64,000 nt of DNA from Haliotis asinina (lineage: Eukaryota > Mollusca > Gastropoda > Lepetellida > Haliotidae), in assembly GCF_037392515.1 (NCBI RefSeq), contig NC_090283.1, positions 28,288,249 to 28,352,248 of the forward strand. Reading direction: 5' to 3'. The position numbers and the translations under genes are program-made. Positions 1-10,170 of this stretch are shown here, piece after piece. Below the pieces are notes generated by a model, which did no database searches, was not told where the DNA came from, and worked only from the letters and a program-made list of their open reading frames with translations. Positions within the stretch are counted from its first letter, which is position 1. Each line of letters opens with the position of its first letter.

Positions 1-339
1 GGAGTAACACGTTACTGTCAGCCGTCTCATTCGGGGACGGACAAAATCCCATAGGAAAAAAGTCTTTGGGCAGAATCCCTTTCAAGAACATGGTGTAGTA
101 TCCCGTTTATATTTGTTATTGCTACAAAGGCCATTAGTTGAAATATTAAACTGTATAAATGTGTCTGTGATGATGACAGTTTATATCAGTGTTCATCGTC
201 ATGTTATCAGTTACATTTTCTTCAACCAGGAATAAAAAGAATTATGTTAGTCATTCGTGGATTCGTACAAAATACAGTGTTAAACTGTTTGAAAATATTC
301 CAATCATTATGATTCATCCATCCACATCTAAGCATATAC
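1..339. other. AT-rich sequence, nothing identified
   Basis: I see no coding pattern, tandem array or recognised dispersed repeat here. The sequence leads directly into the first THAP-bearing repeat copy. Confidence 0.5.
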
Positions 340-1006
340 AATTGTAGAAGTTGTTATCCATAGATATTATATATTGAAATGTTGGGTTTTGTACATACAG
401 AACATGAAACTGACAATCTGTGTTTACACTCAGTTCCGTCCGACCCAGTCATCCGGGAAAAATGGAGGCAGTTTGTTTGCAACCCACAGACGTAATAACA
501 TGTCATGTGTACAGGAATCGCACCTGCCTGTCTGTAATTACATAATGTGACAGAGACAGGCCCCAGGAGCCGTAAATCAATGTAGTTTGTTTATGGTGTA
601 TAGCCTGACAGGAGTTAAGTTGATCAATGATTGAAGTTGAGTATTGCATATTGTCATTAGCAGACAAGCAGAGAGACAGGTGTCAATAAACAGACATTGA
701 GTTTTGTCTGTGACAGAGACTGCTTGTCATGATCAATATATTTTTCTATGTTTCCATACACATGATTTAAAACATTTCAGTTTTCAGGCTGAACAATGAA
801 ATTAGCATTTCTAATGCTACACATTTTTTTTGAAAACACGGGTTGCAAATGCAGGTATTGTACCAGTGTATTGTTATTATTACCCAACATCTCTTGTTCT
901 CCCATTTCGACGGCAACGATAATCCTTGCACACATCACTTGTTGTGTTTATACGAGTTGGCTTTCCGTTTCATGCTAATCACTGCACATGTGCTATGGGT
1001 GGTGAA

Positions 1007-1037
<31 letters not shown>

Positions 1038-1200
1038 ACACTCTAGCGCTGGGGAAACGTTTGAACTCCGATTTCGTGGGTTTTGTTTAATCGCGTTATT
1101 TTTCGACTTTATAAGTTTAATTTGCATTTTTGATAATTTGTTACCGAACGGAATCAGAATCTGCAAAGAACTGTTTTGTATTACATGTGACCTTGAACAG
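340..1200 (+). repeat. Dispersed ~850 bp repeat with THAP exon remains, copy A
   Basis: This segment aligns in direct orientation with 6070-6930. Shared landmarks are a gttatccat block, a coding-like block (442-492), a stretch around tgacagagactgctt (near 710-725), the phrase gtttgaactccgatttcg (near 1060) and aatctgcaaag (near 1158). The coding-like block reads DPVIREKWRQFVCNPQT. That matches the region of THAP zinc-finger domains where a Pro-rich turn is followed by a Lys-Trp helix. The cysteine-bearing start of the domain is not recognisable in this copy. A C-tract followed by a CA-tract (about 1008-1042) interrupts it relative to copy B. It is probably an exon plus flanking intron or UTR that was duplicated or mobilised, now non-functional. 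Confidence 0.7.
1008..1042. repeat. C-tract followed by (CA)n microsatellite
   Basis: A run of about 16 C residues passes directly into about ten CA dinucleotides. It lies inside repeat copy A and is absent from copy B, so it probably expanded after the copies separated. Confidence 0.9.
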
Positions 1201-1983
1201 ACAGAACGTACTGGATAGACTCAATAAGACGTCTATTGTCCATGCAGCACCAACTGGCATTGTTTCGGTGTATTCCCAGAGCGGCCGTTCTCTGGATTGC
1301 GCAGTTAATAACCGCGGTGTCCACCAAAGGACAACCGAACCGGAACGATGACCGCTTATCGAGGCAGCCTCATAAACCACCTAGTAACAGGTGTGAAAAC
1401 TCGGTGGTCACTTCCGCATAAATCATTGTTTCAACGAGGCAATTACATTTTCGCGGGTATTGACACTTTGAACACTGATGCATTGTCACATAGGTATTGT
1501 TTATCATCTCATCTGGTACGCTGGTCTTGTAAAGCAGGTTGATAAATTCAAATTATGTCTTACATTGTTATTATTGTACATATATCTAGTATATGTCCAC
1601 TAAGAAGTTACAACTTTGTTATAATGAAACGGATGGGAATAATGCATAAGCCTTTTAAATTGTAAAAGCTATTATGAAATATGGTCAAATTCACACTGTA
1701 AAACACTCGGTTGTCTGGTACTAATAGGCTTTGAACAGGGGAAATAATTTTATTCAATTAAGATAATTCTGGTAGTGAAATAAAAAATTCTGCGGGCAGA
1801 AATTTCTGCAGGAAAAAATTCTGCCAGAAATTTCTGCAGGAATGCATTTTCAGAGCCACTTTGTTAACTTATTAACACGTGAACACACTCTCACATGAAC
1901 TTTTCGTGTTCATCTCCTCGAGATCTTTCTAATGAAATGAAATATGTCTTTGTAGCTTGCTCCTTTCTGTGTGTCACGTTAAG
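1201..1983. other. Intergenic; short internal duplication
   Basis: Near 1785-1850 a motif of about 30 bases built on attctgc and agaaatttctgcagg occurs twice. No other feature was identified. The frames open at 1130-1421 overlap the end of the dispersed repeat and read as chance. Confidence 0.5.
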
Positions 1984-2057
1984 ACTCGCTGGCCATTCCT
2001 AAGTTGTCCCGCCCAGCCTACTTCTATGTGGATTTCGTGTATGGGAGAATGAACAGA
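1984..2057 (+). CDS. Possible internal coding exon, gene unidentified
   Basis: A pyrimidine-rich tract (ctcctttctgtgtgtcac) ends in ttaag directly before 1984. A consensus donor gtaagt follows at 2058. The 74 bases between are open in one frame only, starting with two bases that complete a codon: 24 residues including PKLSRPAYFYVDFVYGRM. Both splice sites fit together, and the residue mix is protein-like. I do not recognise the family and found no neighbouring exon. A decoy pair of splice sites is a real alternative, because short open stretches next to a gtaagt are expected several times in a window this size. Confidence 0.3.
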
Positions 2058-2213
2058 GTAAGTATATATGTATGAATGTAAGTACAAGTGTGATTCAATC
2101 TGGGTCTGTTTTCATTATGATAACGTAATTTTTCGTAATGATAACGATATATCTGTATATTTGTAGTTATTGTAGCGTCAACGTCAATGTACCTTACGCT
2201 TGATAATCATAAC

Positions 2214-2331
2214 GTGAGTGACTGACTTTAGTTTTACGCCGCACTATTCCATCTATATGGGGCGGTCTGTAAATACAACGTAATCGAGTCTGTACGAAAC
2301 AATCAGTGATCAACAGTATGGGCAGTTCGCC
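2214..2331 (-). repeat. SINE type 1 fragment (abalone family)
   Basis: Begins gtgagtgactgactttag then ttttacgccgcac, followed by ggcggtctgtaaat, aatcgagtctg and gtgatcaacagtatg, in the order seen in the long copies at 7297 and 58797. The sense strand is minus if the element is read towards its gcggcgtaaaactaaactcac end. The outer half is missing. Confidence 0.85.
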
Positions 2332-3114
2332 TCGAACTTTCAATTATCAATTATGGGCAAGTCGTATGGGATAATAAGTCTTTCACAACATCAACAGGAA
2401 ACTAACGTGAGTGCATGCCCCAATATATATATACAGTCAAGTTTCGTTAAGCCGACAGTATATTGTCGAAAATTGTGCCCATGAGATACGAGATGATTGT
2501 ATCTTGCCAAATGTACCAATGACGTGTATTTTCGGAGTAATAATGTTTTATCAGCGTTAAACGCAACGTAACAGTATGTCAGTGGAGTCGTTATGTAACG
2601 TTCATTCCTGACACCAGTAACAGGTACCTGCAGACCAGGCACCAATGAGGACTTCTGTGCCAAATCTGTGTGGCTCTTGTGCCACCGATACCTCCAATGT
2701 GGTTGGCATCTTATCATGGCTGTTTTCACCCTTGGTCAGCTGTGGGTACCATCAGAACTTCGGATTCGGGACTCTGAAAGAATTCTGTCTTTGTTTGATT
2801 TACAAGTTTGAGTTTTATCCCTTTAATCCACCCTGCCTCCAGGAGAAATGTTTAAAGATGAATCGGCAATGAAGCAACGCAGAGTATAGGTATACTTATA
2901 ACATTGATATTTTGTTCAGTCAAGTATAGGAACGAACATAGTTTCTGAAATGATCCTCAGTTTCGTCTCTTTTCCAATGTAGGGCTAGCCGCTGATTCTC
3001 GGCCAAAACACTTCAACCTTGCCCTACGTGGAAAAATAATTTACTGACATATAATGCCATATAATATCACGCACACATTAAATAAAAGGACACAACAGTA
3101 CTTGATTGAAAGGA
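2332..3114. other. Intergenic, no gene supported
   Basis: Frames are open on both strands at 2391-2729 and 2645-2872 (112 and 75 codons). They overlap antiparallel and show no domain, splice or signal-peptide pattern, so I do not call them. The right edge holds the poly(A) signal of the cysteine-rich gene. Confidence 0.4.
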
Positions 3115-3120
3115 TTTATT
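3115..3120 (-). terminator. Poly(A) signal AATAAA of the cysteine-rich secreted protein gene
   Basis: The minus strand reads AATAAATCC here, 42 bases after the stop codon ending at 3162. The predicted cleavage point is near 3095-3105, giving a short 3' UTR of about 60 bases. Confidence 0.75.
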
Positions 3121-3161
3121 GCTGATGTAAGAAGTTTAGAATTGTGAACTCATGTCATAGT

Positions 3162-4368
3162 TCACAGGCAGTTCCCTTCCTCGCAAGGATATGTCTCGTC
3201 ACATTTCCTTTCAGAAATACTTCCTTTGCGACAGGGCTGGCCATTGTTCATGGCACTCCTTGCGAGAAGGTTGTAGTAGGTCGACTGATTTTTATTGTAG
3301 TAACGACAGCCGTGTGGATTGCCACCGTAGTAGCGGCAGTCGAGGTTCATGTTACCACCGGCGTTTTTGCAGCTGTAGAGACGCAGCCCCCGAGGTCCGG
3401 AACCAGAGTTGCTTTTCTTGATCTCTGCGTAGCTACATGTTACTTCTCCTACTTTTATTGTTCCCTGTGGGGAAAGAGTGAGATCGTTAGGGTAGGTATT
3501 AACATACCAGCAGGATAGATGGAGGGGATTTAAAGGCAACAAGGTGTCACTTTCTCCCATAGAGGTGGGAGGGATGTGCAACTGGTAGCAATTCAAGGAC
3601 GTCACATGAAACTAAGATGACCTTTGAGGGCTCTGACAAAGATCTTATTCCATGTGTTACTGCTATTGAGATGACGGATTATAGGCTGTTAGCATGGTTA
3701 TTCAAAACTTCGAATATTGAAATTTATTACCCGCGTGGTCAACGTATGGGTAGGTGCGTACTAATCTCGTACGTCACAGGAGTGTCGTATCGGGTTGACG
3801 TGTGTCGTAACGGCGTGACCTGATATTCTAACAATTTGATTATAGATAACCGATGACCTCTTAGTTAGGCCACATTGTGACGGAACTACTTTCTCAGTCA
3901 TTACAAACACCTGAATTGATTCAATCTACAACTTTTACTGTGTCAATTAAGTTAGATGCTTTAACGTTATAACAGTTCAGGGCAAAAGTGTACTTTATTA
4001 AACAACACATTGGAGGTAGAGCTAACTGTATTTCTTTTCGAATGTGCCAATTAAATACTTAACGTAACTCAAATAACGTTGTTCTGAACGCCAGGACCCC
4101 CTACGACCAATACAACAAACAAACAAGAATACAGGTTGTTTCAGGAAGTGACTAACACTTGTCCGAGGACAATAATTACAGCTTTCGCTCTTTCAGATAT
4201 TATCTATAAGAAGGGCACTCGATCGCTTCGTATAATTCGTATGTAATGAGACTTTGTGTAGTATTCTCTATGAAATCATGGAATCATTACCGTGATGGTG
4301 GACGGTCCGCCGAGGGCTGGAGTTACAGTCATTGCCAGAGACAGCGCGCAGAGGATGACGACAATCAT
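3162..4368 (-). CDS. Small secreted cysteine-rich protein, two coding exons
   Basis: I join exon 4368-4291 (26 codons) to exon 3464-3162 (100 codons plus TGA), giving 126 residues. The first exon starts at an ATG five bases after a good acceptor (tgtatttcag, 4374) and ends at a gtaatg donor (4290). The last exon follows ttccccacag (3465). The join is in phase 0. Residues 1-20 are a classical signal peptide (MIVVILCALSLAM...PALG), so the product is predicted to be exported. The mature ~106 residues carry eight cysteines (precursor positions 36, 58, 69, 79, 104, 114, 120, 125), enough for four disulfides. They also hold a twice-used CRYY motif separated by GGNPHG, one NQS glycosylation sequon and a C-terminal CDETYPCEEGNC segment. 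A non-coding first exon with a TATA box lies upstream and a poly(A) signal downstream. No named family was recognised. Defence, shell or mucus roles are possible for such proteins in molluscs but are only inference. Frames open on the plus strand over the same bases are shadows. Confidence 0.75.
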
Positions 4369-4414
4369 TGTACCTGAAATACAACCATCACAAACATTTT
4401 TTGCATCCTCAATA

Positions 4415-4895
4415 GCTCCAGGGTATACGTTTCTCTGTACCCTGGATGCATCTACGGCTCAGCCCGATTGGTTTATTACCTCCCTTGACTGGCTTTTTAT
4501 CCAATCAGATGTCTACGCTGAGACGTTGAACGAACCAATTACAACTCACGTTCGCATTTTTCAGTTATCTAACGATTACACTCGGAAACACAAATCATAC
4601 AGATGTTCTCTGAGAGAGGTAGAAGGTGTTCTTGCATACATGTGGTATAAAGTTTCGGGTCTATTAACTTTTCTGTATGGCTTCCCCCAAATCTGAGTCG
4701 TACTGCGAAAAACCTTCGCAGTTGTGACCGCTATCTTTGTTGACACAGTCAACCACGATAGTAAAGGCGGCTTAGTTGATTGGCTACTGTGAGAATGCAC
4801 AGCCAGCAAAGGGAGGTAATAAAGTTACTGGGCCTACCCGTAGATGCATCCAGGGTGTTGTGGCGATTCATCGTAACGTACACCCTAGATGCCAC
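4415..4895. mobile_element. MITE-like inverted-repeat element in intron 1 of the cysteine-rich gene
   Basis: The arm at about 4417-4510 is repeated in inverted orientation at about 4777-4893. Matching landmarks are agggt-tacgt at the outside, accctggatgcatctacgg, then tttattacctccctt and ctggct, and an inner ccaatca. The arms are about 75-85 percent alike with a few short gaps. No transposase frame lies between them, and a perfect 8-base-pair hairpin sits near the centre (4702-4709 with 4715-4722). The gggaggtaa motif inside the arms also occurs at about 37949 and, as I recall, in widespread molluscan MITEs. Open frames at 4292-4696 and 4576-4809 fall on this element and are not genes. Confidence 0.65.
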
Positions 4896-5183
4896 AGGTT
4901 ACAGGGAAGGAATTCCACGAGAAGTCCGTAAATATAATAACTTTCTGAAACATTTCTGAAGATTTATACATATGTAATCTGTCGACAGGGATTATAGTAA
5001 AAGTGGGTGAAGGTTTGGTTTTACTTCGATCATTTCAGCATATTGATTATATTGCATATACATTTTGACATATGAACTGGGCACAGTCCTCCCAGGACTA
5101 CCTTCAGTGTAACAACTTGCATGTAACGTCAATTAACGCCGCCACAGTTTTCAACAAATATCATCATTTAATTCACTACGTAC

Positions 5184-5236
5184 CTGATCTGCTGTAAGTG
5201 GAGGAATTCTTCCAGCGGCAGTTGTCTTGAATATGG
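5184..5236 (-). other. Non-coding first exon (5' UTR) of the cysteine-rich gene
   Basis: On the minus strand, the predicted start site about 30 bases after the TATA box is followed by roughly 50 bases ending CAG (5184). A strong donor gtacgt follows (5183-5178). The matching acceptor is at 4374. The start-site end is approximate. Confidence 0.55.
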
Positions 5237-5260
5237 TAAACAGTGGTCCGATCAACCACC

Positions 5261-5267
5261 ATTTATA
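5261..5267 (-). promoter_or_regulatory. TATA box of the cysteine-rich gene
   Basis: The minus strand reads actataaatgg. It lies about 30 bases before the expected start of the non-coding exon, the normal spacing for RNA polymerase II. A TATA-driven, three-exon small secreted-protein gene is typical of strongly or inducibly expressed genes. Confidence 0.6.
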
Positions 5268-5514
5268 GTATAACTGCTAATCAATAATGGAATAAAACCA
5301 TCATCACCGTTCACAAAAAATATGAAATATGGATAGTACGAATTATGTCCTTGTCACATCGTGACTCTGAAAGTGTGTTCAAAATGCGGCTCAGTGTAAC
5401 TGCTCAGCTTGTATATCAAGAAATCCCAAATACTGTCACTAGTTAGAGGCAGCATCCTGTTAGATTACACCAGATAGATACAGGCGTTAATCTACGAGTG
5501 AAGTAGTGTTATCT

Positions 5515-5588
5515 GTCCCTCTACCCGTTATCCCTCTACCCGTTATCCCTCTACCCGTTATCCCTCTACCCGTTATCCCTCTACCCGT
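5515..5588. repeat. 15 bp tandem repeat
   Basis: The unit ctacccgttatccct is repeated about 4.6 times with almost no differences, which suggests recent expansion or homogenisation. Confidence 0.95.
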
Positions 5589-6069
5589 GTGTACGCCCAT
5601 CCTCATCAAACTTAAACATAAAGTTATTCTTAAAGGTCACATGCAACCAAAAAATCAAACATAATTAAAACACATTTATCACTTATTCATGACATATAAT
5701 ATACATTGCTGCTTTTAAAAAACAAATAAACAAAATTATAAGCGTACAATCGCGATTCAAAAGTGCAATATTTTGTACTTGGTCTTACTTCCCCCGAAAC
5801 GAAGCCCTCGGGAGGCCGAACCCAGTCATAGCGAGTGGATATGCACTCAAGTGTAACGACGGCTTCCGATTGGCTGTTTCATTTGCTGATATGCTGAGGG
5901 TTCATTGTGTGTACAGAAACACGATCTGTTTGATGGGCATTTTAGAAGTATACCGAGCCACAAGAAAGTAAGATTCTTTATGGATAACAACTTCTTTTTG
6001 TGTACTTGATGCATCGTTTCAGTATGGATTCATATACTGTTGTCAAACAAAATCATATACACTAAAAGA
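5589..6069. other. Intergenic with a CCAAT-type patch
   Basis: Near 5855-5880 the minus strand reads cagccaatcggaag in a locally GC-richer patch, and a minus-strand gtaag donor lies at about 5785. This could be the 5' end of an unrecognised minus-strand transcript, but no coding exon was found for it. Confidence 0.3.
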
Positions 6070-6930
6070 GGTCGTTATCCATGAAGAACGTACATAGAGA
6101 TGTTGGGTTTGGAAAATACATGTTCTCTGAATTTGCACTCGATCCAATCAAAAATCATGTCAGTAGAGATGGTAAACTACTGCGTGGCTGGAATCTGTCA
6201 TTCGTCCAAGTAAAAAGCAGGACTTGAACCTGACAAGAGTTTGCACCAGTTTCCGTCAGATCCAGTCATCCGAAAAAAATGAATGTAGTTTGTTTGCAAC
6301 CCACAGACATAAAATCATGTCATGTGTATCACACGTGCCTAATTACATAATGTGGCAGACACAGGGCTCGGGTGCACGAGTCATAAATCAACTTATTTTC
6401 GTTATGTCGTATAGTCTGATAGGTGTTAAGTTCGAATTCAAATTGCACGTGGTCAATGATTGAAGCTGTGTATTGCATGTTGTCTTTAGCAGACAGGCAG
6501 ACAGACATATAGGTGTGAATAAACCAGACACTGAGCTTTCTCTGTGACAGAGACTGCTTACTACAATCAACAAGTTTTTTTACGCAACGAGTAGATTATT
6601 TACTTGTTTGTGTACACAACCAAGATTAGACTACTGTCCACGACCTCAGACGCTGGGCATACATACTGTTTCAAGCTCCGCGAACCTATTCACTGCGCAT
6701 GCGTTATGGATGCAGCGCAGCACAGGTGTTGAAACCAGTTTTCACCCCAGCGCTGGGGGGAATTTAGTGAAACGTTTGAACTCCGATTTCGCGAGCTTTT
6801 TTTTCATCGCGTTTTTTTCAACTTTATAGGTTGAATTGGCATTTTTTATGATTTGTTTCGGTAAGTACATACCGAAAGGTACCAGAATCTGCAAAGTTGT
6901 GGTTTACGTTGCATGTGACCTTTAAATTTA
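6070..6930 (+). repeat. Dispersed ~850 bp repeat with THAP exon remains, copy B
   Basis: Direct-orientation partner of 340-1200, about 75-80 percent alike over most of its length by eye, with several indels. It preserves the left part better than copy A, including the THAP start codon region. The right part (about 6690-6930) is non-coding and AT-rich with cgcatgcg and agcgctgg blocks. It is old: both copies are heavily mutated. Confidence 0.7.
6169..6305 (+). pseudogene. Decayed THAP-type zinc finger exon
   Basis: Starting at the ATG the text reads MVNYCVAGICHSSK, then after an in-frame stop LHQFPSDPVIRKK, then FVCNPQ. THAP domains are C2CH zinc fingers that begin M..C.V..C and continue with a hydrophobic-FP-D...R..W pattern. 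The spacing of the two cysteines, the FPSDP turn and the following Lys-rich helix fit that fold. The invariant Trp codon has become TGA and a second stop follows, so this copy is dead. THAP domains occur in P-element-type transposases and in host DNA-binding proteins, and nothing here decides between them. Confidence 0.7.
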
Positions 6931-7296
6931 CCATTTGTATCAAAGGCGAAGGTGTACTTGCGCATTTTTCTAAGCATGTGAAACGGCACTAAATGACATT
7001 CCATCGACGCACAAAACAACCACGTTATGATTCGACGATAGTCAAAAAGTGTACCACAGATTAGTACTGGCAGTCTGTATAGATACATAATTTATAAGCA
7101 TTAAATATTTCAAAGAAGGCAGATTTTACTCCAAGCCGTTCACCAGCCAGTTTAACCGTTTAGTGGTTACGTTTGCCTCAGGACAGGGTAGAAATGCTGA
7201 AAACCCCGCGTGTTCTACAACGTCAGCTCCATGTAAGGTGATTCTACAGCAAATGAAGGCTACTCAAAGAACAAATTTCATGTGAACAAACGCTGT
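6931..7296. other. Intergenic, nothing identified
   Basis: No repeat, splice or coding pattern was recognised. A minus-strand frame at 6846-7088 starts inside the preceding repeat and reads as chance. Confidence 0.4.
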
Positions 7297-7562
7297 AGTG
7301 AGTGAATTTAGTTTTACGCCGCACTCAGTAATTTTCCAGCTATATGGCGGCGGTCTGTAAATAATCGAGTCTGGACCAGACAATCCAGTGATCAACAGCA
7401 TGAGCATCGATCTGCGCTATTGGGAACCGATGACATGTGTCAACGAAGTCAGCGAGCCTGACCACCCGATCCCGTTAGTGGCCTCTTACGACACGCATAG
7501 TCGCCTTTTATGGCAAGCATGGGTTGCTGAAGGCTTATACTACCCCATACCTTCACGTGTCA
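7297..7562 (-). repeat. SINE type 1, near full length
   Basis: This is the longest minus-sense copy of the family. It runs from gtgagtgaatttagttttac through tatatggcggcggtctg, gatcaacagcatgagcatcg, gaaccgatgacatgtgtcaa and cccgatcccgttag to catgggttgctgaaggc. The 58797 copy carries the same blocks in reverse complement. The plus-strand frame at 7388-7597 is part of the repeat. Confidence 0.95.
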
Positions 7563-8055
7563 CAAACGCTTTAAACAAAAGTCAGTGTCAGATGTAAACA
7601 CTGGAAAGGAATGTAGCCATGTTTGTTTGCGTTTCATGTTCTACGAAAGGACACAATTATTCGAGTGAATACTATAATATAATATAAAGTAGTTAATTAA
7701 ATGACACTATTCCTGAAACAACCAATCAATTGTAAGGACAAATTGTAATCTCGCCAGAGGTTACAGAAAGTATTCTAACTGTATGGGTAACAAATGGCAG
7801 TCGCTCCTTCAGATAAAACATCTGAAATAAACCTGAGCATCAGCGCAAGACCCATTAAATGCATGGAATAATATTGGAAATTCCACTGAACATTGTGAAT
7901 AGGAGTGACAACCTAGAGAATTTATAATCATATAATATAGACATTGTATTTATTTAACAATGATAGAAACCATTATACCTTTGGGATATGTTTTTATTAA
8001 CTGTGTAAGACATGTTTGTTTTTCAGGATGCTGACAGATACTGACACAATCTATA
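7563..8055. other. AT-rich intergenic, nothing identified
   Basis: Contains short ATAT-rich runs but no recognised gene or repeat. Confidence 0.4.
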
Positions 8056-8600
8056 CTATCCAAAAAAGAAACGCATAGACGAGAAATCTGTTGCGAAAAT
8101 GTATTTTCAAACATGTATAACTCGTCTACAAACAATCTTTAGTACATCAAATTTTACACCAGTTCAGAAGAAGAAAATGTCAATACAACCAAGTGGATAC
8201 ATTTAGATAACGGAGACGCTGAGCACGATTGTGACGACGTAGCACGACCCTGACGACGGGTTTCCTGGCTCTCAGACCAATCTCTTTCAGCCTATTCCGT
8301 ACAGTAGACCGGATATCCTCTGAAGTCCAGGCACTCTGGCTGCTGTGCTGTTACCCGTGGCAGTACGATCATACAAATGATGTACCATTCCTTGGCTGCA
8401 GTGGTAAGTCGAGGCCTGTCCGTACTAGGGCGGTCATTAAAACGCGTTTGGTTGCAGCGCGCTGCAAGCCATGATATCTTGCTCAGGCTAACATTCAGAC
8501 GCCTGGCAACAGAAGGTAATCTCCAGCATTCATTCTTTCAATGGTGATGTTCTGTGTCGTAGAGTCAAGACGTGAAGTAGTGATTTGACCTTGAAACGTC
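8056..8600 (-). mobile_element. Tc1-like DNA transposon relic, N-terminal part plus one terminal end
   Basis: On the minus strand, 8560-8195 carries a broken transposase N-terminal region. Recognisable pieces are RRLNVSLSKIS, DRPSTDRPRLTTAA and, in another frame, a continuation ending in a basic RHNRAQ-like tract. This is the paired helix-turn-helix DNA-binding half of Tc1/mariner-superfamily transposases, with the linker normally seen as GRPR. The catalytic DDE half is absent. About 140 bases further a terminal motif atccaaaaaagaaacgc (8058-8075) closes the element, so it is an internally deleted, several-times frameshifted copy. The other end was not found. Confidence 0.7.
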
Positions 8601-9630
8601 TTCAAAACGAATGCCAGTTTCTGAAAGTAATCTGGATTTTTATTGCCAGACAGTGAATGTTCTTTGCTTCACAACTAGAAGATGATTTCTGTTGCATTGT
8701 GGCGATGACTTTCTAATCTAAAATTTGATCAAAATAATCATTTTCAAGTAAAATCGGCTTTTCAACTGTGCAATTGTGTAAAATCATGTTATCAAGTTGT
8801 TACAGATTTTGACGATTGTTTGAACACAATAAGTTATATTAAGTGATATTAATATATTATGGTCACAATCTTCGATTACTTCAGATGGTTGTAATTACAA
8901 GGTCCACGATGTTAGATATTAGAACCCTGTAGACCTCACGTGATATATCTTACATATCTTAGCCAAAACAGATTGTGAGGATAGTATGCGCAGCTAACTG
9001 TTATTTATGACTTAGTTGAAGAGAAAATACAAGTGGTAATCTTAATCACAGCATTTGGGACAATGCTTAGCTCCGTGTTATCTTATTGAACTGGTAAACC
9101 AATAAGTGTGGGTTTTATCTCAAATGTCAAATTTCTATTGACCAAGTTTCTTAATACATGCTCATTAATATCTGAATTCGCTGAAAGGATACGATGTAGT
9201 TTCGTTTGCAGGTGATACTCAAATTTAATTTTTCCAGTTTACTGAGACAACTTTTATCGGAAGACACGGTCAGGTTTATGAAGGTTTTTGTGTTATACTT
9301 TGTTGTGACATGTGAGCCATGAGGGTCTCTAGTGATGGCTTTATGGCTCCAGTTCATATATCAAAACGCAAATGGTGCAGGTAGTCCGGTCCTGAATGGC
9401 ACCTGTATGTGTAAATATACTAACAAACAGGGCACACAGATGGCACGATGACCAAGTGGTGTGAAGACGGATCTGACAAGTTTATTGAACATCCGGGTAC
9501 AAATCATACAGTGTTGCTCTGAGCATGATCTATATGCCGTCTATAAGCCACGCACTGTAACAGATCAGTAAGCACGTCACAGTTTGTATGCGCTGTATGT
9601 GATTGGATCAATACCAATGCAATTATAAAG
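8601..9630. other. AT-rich intergenic, nothing identified
   Basis: Only short chance frames (for example 9151-9357 minus). No tandem array was seen. Confidence 0.4.
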
Positions 9631-9797
9631 TCAGAGAGTGAATGAGTATGGTATTACGCCGCTTTTAGCAATATTCCAGCTGAGACTGGGGGAAACCAGA
9701 TATGGGCTACACACATTATACGTATGTGGGGAATCGAACGCGGGTCTTCGGCTTGACGAGCGAACGCTTTCGCCACTAGGCTATCCCAGCACCGCCA
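9631..9797 (-). repeat. SINE type 2 (tRNA-related head)
   Basis: Reads gtattacgccgcttttagcaa, then ctgggggaaaccagatatgg, then ggggaatcgaacgcgggtct and cgccactaggctatcc. Read on the minus strand, the right end has an A-box-like tagcctagtggcg and a B-box-like gttcgattccc. That is the internal RNA polymerase III promoter layout of a tRNA-derived SINE. The 81-codon frame at 9638-9883 is this repeat. Confidence 0.9.
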
Positions 9798-10093
9798 ACA
9801 CAATTTGCATAAATTATACACTTGCTATATATTGCATATACACTACAGTTAGCAAGGACAATTTAGCACGACTGTCATGGTGAGTAGAAAAAAAAACATC
9901 AAACCTTCTCAAACGACGAACCAATGGACTTACTATGTCTGGCAGACACACTTAGCCCACTCGTGAAAGGTCGACACCATTGATTTTGGGTTTGAATCGT
10001 TATTCGTCGAGAGTGTTTCTGGGTTTGTCAGCAAGAGTTACGACCATGGGACCAGAACAAGCCCTGAAACGTTGTACTCAAGAACAAAAAGAT

Positions 10094-10170
10094 GTAACCC
10101 AGAACAATATCTATGTTCTGTAACCCCGAACAATATCTATGTTCTGTAACCCAGAACAATATCTATGTTC
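10094..10170. repeat. 26 bp tandem repeat, three copies
   Basis: The unit gtaacccagaacaatatcta plus tgttct is present three times with one substitution. Confidence 0.95.

Noticed and set aside
2391-2872. Antiparallel 112- and 75-codon frames
   Set aside because: No domain, signal peptide or splice evidence, and each is the shadow of the other.
4292-4809. Open frames of 134 (plus) and 77 (minus) codons
   Set aside because: They cover the signal-peptide exon in antisense and the MITE-like inverted repeats.
9700-9790. tRNA-like A and B boxes suggesting a tRNA gene
   Set aside because: They form the head of a SINE. There is no cloverleaf with a proper anticodon arm, and the same block recurs at many SINE copies.
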